A stretch of 26,398 bases of DNA, taken from positions 1-26,398 of the IMG/VR virus record IMGVR_UViG_3300005606_000004; one strand, written 5' to 3'. The position numbers were made by a program, and so were the translations under genes. The notes under the pieces are model-generated. The model was not told where the DNA came from, ran no database searches, and saw only the letters and a list, made by a program, of their open reading frames with translations. Within the stretch, counting starts at the first letter, position 1, and every line of letters starts with the position of its first letter. This document shows, piece after piece, positions 22,181 to 26,398 of the stretch. This stretch comes from a virus.

Positions 22181-22359
22181 CTGCTGGGCGTTTTTATTGT
22201 TTTTTAAAAATACTTAAAGTAGTACATGAAGATGTGTCCAGCGACAGAAAAAATTTTTAGGTCTAAGAACTGCCCTCCTTATAACTTTTTGTTCTTATAA
22301 CTTTTGGTTATTAAAAATATTTCTCAATTTTTTTATGCTTAAAACTGAGGTTTTTACCC

Positions 22360-22387
22360 TTGATTTAAACTGTCAATTTGCTAATAT
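22360..22387 (+). promoter_or_regulatory. Possible rightward promoter for the small-gene cluster
   Basis: TTGATT, 16 bases, TAATAT preceded by TGC (an extended -10). A weaker match than the leftward promoters. If used, the transcript would have a leader of about 310 bases before the 103-residue gene. Confidence 0.35.
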
Positions 22388-22701
22388 TCTTATTAGGAAA
22401 TTCGTATTATTGACTTTTAAATTAGATTAACGCAGATTTCCCCAACTGAAATGTTGGCGTACTCCGAAAGGACGCAGACGAAACACGAAGGCGTTGGTTA
22501 AATTTTAACCACTGATTAATTTTTAACCACCTAATAGAAACGCAGATAAGATTTAAAATGTGACAGGTTTTAAATCTGAACGATAAAGCAAGGGAATTTG
22601 CATAAGGTCGAAACTAGGAGAGAGAAAAAACTCTAGCAATATACTGCCGAAAATATAGACATTATTGTAATTTTAAACTTTTCTTAAAATGAGGTTTTTC
22701 A
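22388..22701 (+). other. Gene-free, hairpin-rich leader
   Basis: No credible gene. Several inverted repeats are visible. CCAAC/GTTGG starts at 22442. GCG with TCC-GAAA-GGA-CGC forms a GNRA-capped hairpin near 22458-22474. GGTTAAA/TTTAACC is near 22496-22510. AGATTTAAAA/TTTTAAATCT is near 22550-22580. CTAG-AGAG/CTCTAG is near 22614-22638. This looks like a structured 5' leader, but I cannot match it to a known riboswitch class. The 22181-22359 part, between the two opposing units, is AT-rich, with nothing else I can name. Confidence 0.4.
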
Positions 22702-23013
22702 ATGAGGAAAAAATTTATTTCTGAATTGGGAATGTCTGAGAAAAATAAATTAATATCTGATATTAATTCGGGCAAGGTTATGAAACTTGAAGATAAGGTT
22801 GCATACTTCGGTATGGTACTTGTTCAAGGGGCATTATTACCAAGCCATTTTTCAGGCTCATTTCCACATTGGTCTTTACCTTTCTTTTTGGTCTTAGGTC
22901 TATGTTGTTATCAATATAGAGCGTATGTTCAACGAGATATGGTTTATACTATTGGGAATATGACAGGAATATTTTTAAATGGCTCTATGCTGTTTAGAAT
23001 TTTTTGGTCATAA
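22702..23013 (+). CDS. Small multi-pass membrane protein
   Basis: A 103-residue protein with a charged N-terminus (MRKKFISELGMSEKNKLISD) and two or three hydrophobic segments: VAYFGMVLVQGALLPSHF, PFFLVLGLCCYQY and YTIGNMTGIFLNGSMLFRIF. A single GAGG ribosome site precedes the ATG. The three-helix layout with conserved-looking Pro and Asn positions recalls a one-bundle SemiSWEET transporter, but the similarity is weak. It is the first gene of the rightward cluster. Confidence 0.6.
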   Translation: MRKKFISELGMSEKNKLISDINSGKVMKLEDKVAYFGMVLVQGALLPSHFSGSFPHWSLPFFLVLGLCCYQYRAYVQRDMVYTIGNMTGIFLNGSMLFRIFWS

Positions 23014-23020
23014 GGTTCAA

Positions 23021-23050
23021 GGCTCGGCTACCTTTTTCAAATGCCGAGCC
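23021..23050 (+). promoter_or_regulatory. 5'-UTR hairpin H1 with TACC..TTTTCAAA loop
   Basis: An 8-bp perfect stem GGCTCGGC / GCCGAGCC with a 14-base loop TACCTTTTTCAAAT, 20 bases upstream of the next ATG and just ahead of its ribosome site (AAGGTGG). The loop is shared with two other hairpins in this cluster. Confidence 0.65.
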
Positions 23051-23070
23051 ACTTTTTGCAAGGTGGAATT

Positions 23071-23316
23071 ATGGAAGATGAACTTTTTATAAATTCAACT
23101 GTGTATGTTGTTCGCACTTATGAGAATGATAATACATTTAAAAAAGCATACTGTTTTATGAATGAAGAAATTGCTAATGCTACTCATTCGATGTTTCAAT
23201 CGAAAGGAAAAGCAACTCTTAGAATTTCCAAAGCGAAACAGGTAATGAAACAATCAGGTAGCAATGCTATCTATTTTTCTGATGGCTTACCTAGATTTTA
23301 TAATCTGATTAAATGA
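23071..23316 (+). CDS. Small soluble protein, rightward cluster
   Basis: An 81-residue protein, MEDELFINSTVYVVRTYEND, with mixed strands and helices (AYCFMNEEIANATHSMFQSK, ISKAKQVMKQSGSN). I use the ATG after AAGGTGG rather than one ten codons earlier, which lies in the loop and stem of hairpin H1. Its stop overlaps the next start (ATGA). No motif recognised. Confidence 0.65.
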   Translation: MEDELFINSTVYVVRTYENDNTFKKAYCFMNEEIANATHSMFQSKGKATLRISKAKQVMKQSGSNAIYFSDGLPRFYNLIK

Positions 23317-23528
23317 GATTTTTTCAAAAGAAAAAATACATTGAAACAGAATATGAAGAAAGGCACATTGACAATTTAAACAAAGCTGGTGTGCCTTATG
23401 TCATCAAAGAGAGGAGAGAATTTACTTCTCTTCTCTCAATGGTGTACTTCATATATTCAATCATTCTTGATTGTTTTGTATTACTAGGTATTGCGTACGC
23501 AATTCTAAATATCGATAAGATATTATGA
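23313..23528 (+). CDS. Small protein with C-terminal membrane segment
   Basis: A 71-residue protein, MRFFQKKKYIETEYEERHID, with a charged N-terminal half and one membrane segment (about 42-66, SMVYFIYSIILDCFVLLGIA). ATGA overlap with the preceding gene shows translational coupling. Tail-anchored topology is likely. Function unknown. Confidence 0.6.
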   Translation: MRFFQKKKYIETEYEERHIDNLNKAGVPYVIKERREFTSLLSMVYFIYSIILDCFVLLGIAYAILNIDKIL

Positions 23529-23539
23529 ATATAGGAGAA

Positions 23540-23563
23540 GGGAACACTCCTTTTGATGTTCCC
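23540..23563 (+). promoter_or_regulatory. 5'-UTR hairpin H2
   Basis: A 7-bp stem GGGAACA / TGTTCCC with loop CTCCTTTTGA, 19 bases before the next ATG. Its loop only partly resembles those of H1, H3 and H4, so membership of that family is tentative. Confidence 0.45.
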
Positions 23564-23582
23564 ATTTTGCAAGGAAATGCTC

Positions 23583-23738
23583 ATGAGCGAAGAAAAGCAA
23601 AAAGAGAAACGACCTTCTAAAAAGGTTGTAATCAGAGAAATCGTTGAACTCAACGATAGATTTGATTTTAATTCTCTTGAGAGAACAAATCTTGAAAACC
23701 TTTTGGTTATTAAAGATTTGCTTTTGAAAGAGAGTTAA
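23583..23738 (+). CDS. 51-residue charged protein
   Basis: MSEEKQKEKRPSKKVVIREI continues VELNDRFDFNSLERTNLENLLVIKDLLLKES, an acidic/basic helical peptide. AAGGAAA lies before the ATG. A start ten codons earlier would lie in hairpin H2. No motif recognised. Confidence 0.55.
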   Translation: MSEEKQKEKRPSKKVVIREIVELNDRFDFNSLERTNLENLLVIKDLLLKES

Positions 23739-23750
23739 TTCTTTTATAAA

Positions 23751-23815
23751 GGGGTTCGGAAAATTTTTCCAACAACCCCATTAGGTGTCTAAGAATGGTT
23801 AACAGACTTCTTAGA
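23751..23815 (+). other. Two intergenic hairpins
   Basis: GGGGTT / AACCCC (23751-23756 with 23774-23779) encloses a palindromic A/T centre. TCTAAGAA / TTCTTAGA (23788-23795 with 23808-23815) has a 12-base loop. The two occupy the spacer after the 51-residue gene, before hairpin H3. There is no clear U tract, so processing or regulatory roles are as likely as termination. Confidence 0.5.
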
Positions 23816-23827
23816 TGATAGGGTTAA

Positions 23828-23853
23828 GGGTGGCTACCCTTCTAAAGCCACCC
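23828..23853 (+). promoter_or_regulatory. 5'-UTR hairpin H3 with TACC..CTAAA loop
   Basis: A 7-bp stem GGGTGGC / GCCACCC with loop TACCCTTCTAAA, 17 bases before the ATG of the next gene. The stem shares its sequence with H4 and the loop follows the TACC-N-TT-x-AAA pattern. Confidence 0.62.
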
Positions 23854-23870
23854 ACCCATTGAGAAAATAT

Positions 23871-24047
23871 ATGACTGAAATAAATGCTATATATTGTTTC
23901 ATGTATGATGATGAACTATCTTTTGATAGGAATTATCAAATATGGAAAGCACTTAATGAAAAAGAGAGAACTGCATATAACTTAGATTTATATACAGATG
24001 ATAAATCTTTTAAAACATTTTGTGAAATCTGGGGTGATAAACAATGA
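23871..24047 (+). CDS. 58-residue protein
   Basis: MTEINAIYCFMYDDELSFDR then YQIWKALNEKERTAYNLDLY, acidic, probably helical. The ATG is preceded by GAGAAAA. A longer frame starts at TTG four codons earlier but ATG is preferred. The end overlaps the next gene (ATGA). Not recognised. Confidence 0.6.
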   Translation: MTEINAIYCFMYDDELSFDRNYQIWKALNEKERTAYNLDLYTDDKSFKTFCEIWGDKQ

Positions 24048-24280
24048 AAAAGGGTAAACCTTCAGACCCGATTATTGATTATCCTGAAATTAAGACTGCC
24101 GATGTTAGCACTATAAAAGATTGGCTTGGTTTATGTAAAACTGCCAACGATTTTTATGCTATCAAATGGTATATCAACTATTTAGAAGATGAATATCAAT
24201 TCTATTCTGATAGGGATAATTTCATGGTTATTCATAAAATCGAGATTATCAATTCTTATATTAAGAATTTCATTGTTTAA
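24044..24280 (+). CDS. 78-residue acidic protein
   Basis: MKKGKPSDPIIDYPEIKTAD leads to two helical segments (STIKDWLGLCKTANDFYAIK, YINYLEDEYQFYSDRDNF). It is coupled to the preceding gene by an ATGA overlap. No membrane segment or recognised motif. Confidence 0.62.
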   Translation: MKKGKPSDPIIDYPEIKTADVSTIKDWLGLCKTANDFYAIKWYINYLEDEYQFYSDRDNFMVIHKIEIINSYIKNFIV

Positions 24281-24290
24281 TATGGTTTAT

Positions 24291-24320
24291 TGGGTGGCTA
24301 CCATTTTCAAACGCCACCCA
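24291..24320 (+). promoter_or_regulatory. 5'-UTR hairpin H4 with TACC..TTTTCAAA loop
   Basis: An 8-bp stem TGGGTGGC / GCCACCCA with a 14-base loop TACCATTTTCAAAC, 18 bases before the ATG. The loop differs from H1 at a few positions, while the stem differs from H1 with pairing preserved. Confidence 0.65.
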
Positions 24321-24338
24321 TAAAATGAGGAATAACTT

Positions 24339-24776
24339 ATGACACTATTTGACGAGATAACTGAAAAGCTATCTAAGAAATGTTTATATGTTGTTTCACT
24401 TCCTAACTACCCAAAGGGCGAAATATCACGACCTGATACCATAACCAAGGGTGGTTATACAGAAGATGAACTAGAATATAGAATTTCAAAATTCAACTTC
24501 TCTGGGAAGATGAAAGGCAAGGAGAAAGATATTCAAATTGATTATCGCCATTTCCGATTTAATGCAGATAGCTTGGAAAAGCTATTGCACTTGGTTTTAA
24601 GAATTAAGGGCATTGAAAAGGTAAATGATAAAAATCTTGGCTCAGGTTATACTGAATGGTACTTTTGTTCTCCGAAACAAATGAACGCTCATGTATTAAC
24701 CACGATACGAGCCTATCGCCAAATCTTGAAAAAGAAAAAAGCGAAAAAGATTTTAAAGAAAATCAAGAAAGGCTAA
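24339..24776 (+). CDS. 145-residue protein with basic tail
   Basis: MTLFDEITEKLSKKCLYVVS leads to an alpha/beta body (RPDTITKGGYTEDELEYRIS; DYRHFRFNADSLEKLLHLVL) and a very basic C-terminus (ILKKKKAKKILKKIKKG). ATG preceded by GAGG. The basic tail suggests DNA or RNA contact. No family recognised. Confidence 0.68.
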   Translation: MTLFDEITEKLSKKCLYVVSLPNYPKGEISRPDTITKGGYTEDELEYRISKFNFSGKMKGKEKDIQIDYRHFRFNADSLEKLLHLVLRIKGIEKVNDKNLGSGYTEWYFCSPKQMNAHVLTTIRAYRQILKKKKAKKILKKIKKG

Positions 24777-24790
24777 ACCTTGCCAAAGGG

Positions 24791-24822
24791 TGTAAGGGCA
24801 ATTAATTTTGCCCTTACATTTT
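24791..24822 (+). terminator. Intrinsic terminator after the 145-residue gene
   Basis: An 11-bp perfect stem TGTAAGGGCAA / TTGCCCTTACA with a 6-base loop, then a short T run. It lies 14 bases after the stop. Partial read-through would feed the next two genes. Confidence 0.7.
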
Positions 24823-24847
24823 AATTAACTTTTTAACTTGGAGAATT

Positions 24848-24964
24848 ATGAAAACTTTAAGGACACGAAAAAAAGAAATAAATACTGAATTATATTTTTA
24901 TAGATATATGGCAATATTTATTATTGGTTTTTCTATTGGCTACTTTGTTGGTGGCTCAATATGA
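24848..24964 (+). CDS. 38-residue single-pass membrane peptide
   Basis: ATGAAAACTTTAAGGACACG begins a 38-residue frame MKTLRTRKKEINTELYFYRY followed by MAIFIIGFSIGYFVGGSI. The N-terminus is basic and the second half is one membrane helix with Gly-x3-Gly spacing. TTGGAG lies upstream. The stop overlaps the next ATG (ATGA), which supports its reality. Confidence 0.6.
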   Translation: MKTLRTRKKEINTELYFYRYMAIFIIGFSIGYFVGGSI

Positions 24965-25437
24965 AACCTTTACTAAGAAACTTTGATATTATTTTTTTAG
25001 ATATAGACGGAACTATTGTAAATTCTAATCATAGACAAAATGCAGAGGGAAAACCCAATGCACTTGACCTAGATTATTGGATTGAAAATTCTACTAGAGA
25101 AAATATTTTCAAAGATACTTTAATGGATAACCTTGTTTATTACATTAAGAAAAAATATCTGCATGGACATTATATTGTTCTTTGTACTGCTAGAACTCTA
25201 TCAGATAATGATATGGATTATTTGCATGATAAAGGAATACCTTATCATTCAATAATTAGCAGACCTGAGAATTGCACAACTCCAGACGCAGAATTTAAAT
25301 TTAATCAAATGAAAAAATTTCTTAATCTCAAATGGACTAAGAGAAAAAAGAAATTTCTTTATGACGATAAATGGGACAATTTGATTGCTGGTGTTAGGCT
25401 CGGAATTACTCCGAGATATGCACACGATTGGATTTAA
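24961..25437 (+). CDS. HAD-superfamily phosphatase
   Basis: A 158-residue soluble protein with HAD motif I FLDIDGT (nucleophile Asp14, Asp16), motif II around LCTAR (Thr76, Arg78), motif III around Lys113 and motif IV FLYDD (Asp135, Asp136), ending near residue 158. It is a small HAD phosphatase without a large cap. Phage members include the phosphatase part of polynucleotide kinase and nucleotidases, so a nucleotide or nucleic acid phosphate substrate is likely, though none is proved. There is no kinase domain. It is translationally coupled to the 38-residue gene. Confidence 0.82.
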   Translation: MKPLLRNFDIIFLDIDGTIVNSNHRQNAEGKPNALDLDYWIENSTRENIFKDTLMDNLVYYIKKKYLHGHYIVLCTARTLSDNDMDYLHDKGIPYHSIISRPENCTTPDAEFKFNQMKKFLNLKWTKRKKKFLYDDKWDNLIAGVRLGITPRYAHDWI

Positions 25438-25484
25438 TACCTTGAATTATCCTACCCCAATTATAAAAAACCTTGCCTGAGGTT

Positions 25485-25521
25485 ATGACCGAGCCGAGCA
25501 AATCGGCTCGGTCATTTTTTT
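25485..25521 (+). terminator. Strong intrinsic terminator of the rightward cluster
   Basis: A 13-bp perfect stem ATGACCGAGCCGA / TCGGCTCGGTCAT with a 5-base loop, followed by an eight-T run. In the other direction a second small hairpin and T run (AACCT / AGGTT then T6 near 25466-25485) would stop leftward transcripts, so the site is close to bidirectional. Confidence 0.85.
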
Positions 25522-25524
25522 ACA

Positions 25525-25601
25525 GCGCCCATGGGCGCCAAAGTGCCAAACTGAAATTTTCGTATGTGGCGCCTGCGCCAAACTAAGTGCGAAACTGAAG
25601 T
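25525..25601. repeat. Iteron-like repeats with GC palindromes
   Basis: Repeats of the unit GTGCCAAACTGAAATT: an exact copy at 25543-25558, GCGCCAAACTAAGT at 25575-25588 and GTGCGAAACTGAAGT at 25587-25601. The same 16-mer recurs exactly at 26062-26077, and a looser copy at 26260-26274. GCGCCCATGGGCGC (25525-25538) is a perfect palindrome, and TGGCGC-CT-GCGCCA (25567-25580) is near-perfect. Such repeats beside DnaA boxes are typical of replication initiator binding sites. Confidence 0.55.
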
Positions 25602-25628
25602 CTTAAAGTATACTTTCTTGGCAAGATG

Positions 25629-25660
25629 TTATCCACAGGTTATCCACAAGTCTATCCACA
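25629..25660 (+). other. DnaA-box cluster, candidate replication origin
   Basis: TTATCCACA at 25629-25637 and 25640-25648 match the R1 DnaA-box consensus exactly. CTATCCACA at 25652-25660 has one change. The boxes are direct and spaced 11 and 12 bases apart, about one helical turn, so DnaA would align on one face. An AT-rich tract (25726-25784) follows and could unwind. No chromosomal dnaA gene is present. The exact boxes are seen; origin activity is inferred. Confidence 0.6.
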
Positions 25661-25696
25661 GGCAAACTCCAGACTCAGCCCCTGACCCACCCTGGT

Positions 25697-25725
25697 ATTA
25701 TATCACATTTTTTGAGCGGGGTCAA
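25697..25725 (-). promoter_or_regulatory. Leftward sigma-70 promoter at the origin
   Basis: Read leftwards: TTGACC, 17 bases, TATAAT. The transcript would run through the DnaA boxes and iterons and stop near the terminator at 25485. No gene lies in its path, so it may make a regulatory RNA or primer. Confidence 0.65.
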
Positions 25726-25781
25726 GATATTTCTTATACCGATTTGGAATAAAAAATATTATACTTAGCGTAATTTATTAT

Positions 25782-25810
25782 TTGACAATTTCTAATTCGC
25801 TGTCTATAAT
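25782..25810 (+). promoter_or_regulatory. Consensus sigma-70 promoter for the 46-codon gene
   Basis: TTGACA, exactly 17 bases, TATAAT, both consensus. It leaves a short leader of about 18-20 bases ending in AGGAGA before the ATG. This is one of the best promoter matches in the window. Confidence 0.87.
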
Positions 25811-25834
25811 TATACCATAAATCAGGAGAAAAAC

Positions 25835-25975
25835 ATGGAAAAAGCTAAAATTAAAAAACCTACTAAAAAAGAGCTTTACGCTCAAATCATCGCCAAAGGC
25901 GTAGACAAAGGCATCGCTGACAGCCTAATGAGAAGCAACATCGCTACTATGGAGTTTGTTCGCGACCTAATCTAA
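25835..25975 (+). CDS. 46-residue mini-protein with own promoter and terminator
   Basis: MEKAKIKKPTKKELYAQIIA continues KGVDKGIADSLMRSNIATMEFVRDLI. AGGAG lies before the ATG; a consensus promoter is upstream and a strong terminator follows at once, so it is an isolated, probably highly expressed gene. It uses more GCC, GGC, ATC, GAC and AGC codons than its neighbours, suggesting selection for expression or recent arrival. The basic N-terminus and helical rest could bind DNA. Not recognised. Confidence 0.7.
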   Translation: MEKAKIKKPTKKELYAQIIAKGVDKGIADSLMRSNIATMEFVRDLI

Positions 25976-25981
25976 CCAAAG

Positions 25982-26004
25982 ACCCCGCTTCGAGCGGGGT
26001 TTTT
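25982..26004 (+). terminator. Strong intrinsic terminator after the 46-residue gene
   Basis: ACCCCGC / GCGGGGT (7 bp) with a 5-base loop TTCGA and a T5 run, seven bases after the stop. It would also halt leftward transcripts from the promoter at 26054, although without a good U tract on that side. Confidence 0.9.
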
Positions 26005-26053
26005 ATTGCCTCTCAGCAATAGTGAGTACTTACTATCCGCCGAAGGCGCGCCC

Positions 26054-26082
26054 ATTATACAGTGCCAAACTGAAATTGTCAA
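26054..26082 (-). promoter_or_regulatory. Leftward sigma-70 promoter containing an iteron
   Basis: Read leftwards: TTGACA, 17 bases, TATAAT. The spacer and part of the -35 are covered by the exact repeat GTGCCAAACTGAAATT at 26062-26077. A repeat-binding protein would cover the promoter. The transcript, beginning near 26047, would be about 65-70 bases before the terminator of the mini-gene. No protein frame is evident in it. Confidence 0.75.
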
Positions 26083-26084
26083 TA

Positions 26085-26352
26085 CTTTTTTGATGCCACG
26101 CTTAAAAAAGAGAAACCATTAGTCTTCCCAGAGAAGACCCTGACAAATTAAATGGCGTCCTGAGACCCCCATAAAACAAACTTTAGACATTTTGAGAAGA
26201 TAAAAGAAGTAAGTGCGGAATAAAAATGAAACATTTTTAGCGCGCTTGCGCGCCTATAAGTGCTAAAACTAAGTACAAAAGTGGGGTATGCTCGCCGCTT
26301 TGCTCAAGTGCGAGTCTGAGAAGTCTCCTCTACCCTCCCTCTCCTCCCGTAT
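26085..26352. other. Gene-free region with hairpins and a looser repeat
   Basis: I see no gene. GTCTTC / GAAGAC (26122-26138) and TAAAAATG / CATTTTTA (26221-26239) followed by GCGCGC-TT-GCGCGC (26240-26253) are inverted repeats. GTGCTAAAACTAAGT (26260-26274) resembles the iteron. Beyond, a C/T-rich tract leads to the last promoter. Confidence 0.4.
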
Positions 26353-26382
26353 AGTATACCATAGCGGCTGCAGCCATGTCAA
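26353..26382 (-). promoter_or_regulatory. Leftward promoter with a palindrome in its spacer
   Basis: Read leftwards: TTGACA, 18 bases, TATACT. The 10-bp palindrome GGCTGCAGCC (26366-26375) occupies the spacer, a classic place for a repressor site. The transcript would enter the gene-free region to the left. Confidence 0.6.
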
Positions 26383-26398
26383 GAACAATCTTATGCGG

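Noticed and set aside
22361-22440. TTGACT near 22410 as a second rightward promoter
   Set aside because: No acceptable -10 hexamer lies 16-18 bases downstream (CAGATT at best).
22430-22520. Resemblance of the leader hairpin (TCC-GAAA-GGACGCA) to a cyclic-di-GMP (GEMM) riboswitch
   Set aside because: A GNRA-capped stem and a GGACGCA stretch fit, but the other conserved parts of the class (the GCACAGGGCAAACC-type start and receptor stem) are absent.
25564-25752. 62-codon rightward frame across the DnaA boxes
   Set aside because: It crosses the iterons, the boxes and a leftward promoter, and has no ribosome site. The composition is random-looking.

Overview
This window is a piece of an AT-rich, tailed double-stranded DNA phage genome, most likely marine. 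The reasons are a contiguous HK97-type head and packaging module (large terminase, portal, protease-capsid fusion, head-tail adaptor, neck, tail terminator, tail tube), tightly overlapping small genes, and several tiny lysine/arginine-rich proteins of the kind I recall from marine phage genomes. A tail tube and tail terminator with no sheath gene in view favour a siphovirus-like particle. The host cannot be read from the sequence. Outer-membrane proteins (a lipoprotein pore and a beta-barrel) mean it must be Gram-negative.

The left 22.1 kb is transcribed leftwards. From right to left it holds: a PP-loop ATPase (PAPS-reductase-like); a putative small terminase; small membrane proteins; a curli-type secretion cassette (CsgF, CsgG, a curlin-like protein, a FecR-domain protein, a second curlin-like protein, an outer-membrane beta-barrel); basic mini-proteins; a CHASE2 adenylate cyclase; a holin-like and mini-protein cassette; large terminase, HNH nuclease, portal, protease-scaffold-capsid fusion, connector, neck and tail genes. 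The last gene runs off the left edge. Four near-perfect sigma-70 promoters (TTGACA/T-N17-TATAAT or TACAAT) share an extra AAAAATA-NN-TC block upstream of the -35 and divide this strand into units. Two of them place the predicted transcription start on or next to the ATG, so those mRNAs may be leaderless.

About 590 bp without genes separates this from a short rightward cluster (22.7-25.4 kb) of small proteins, mostly unrecognised, ending in a HAD-family phosphatase. Genes in that cluster are preceded by 5'-UTR hairpins whose stems differ but whose loop (TACC-N-TTTTCAAA) recurs. The cluster ends at a strong terminator.

The right end (25.4-26.4 kb) looks like a replication-control region. It has three helically phased DnaA boxes, recurring GTGCCAAACTGAAATT repeats, GC-rich palindromes, an AT-rich tract, leftward sigma-70 promoters with no obvious protein product, and a 46-codon mini-gene with its own consensus promoter and terminator.

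The most interesting system is the phage-borne curli-like secretion cassette co-transcribed with an adenylate cyclase and a FecR-domain protein. It has the two pore proteins and two candidate amyloid substrates, but I see no CsgE or CsgC. It sits in what looks like a late operon between the putative small and large terminase genes, so it may build or secrete a surface amyloid from infected cells. That function is inference.
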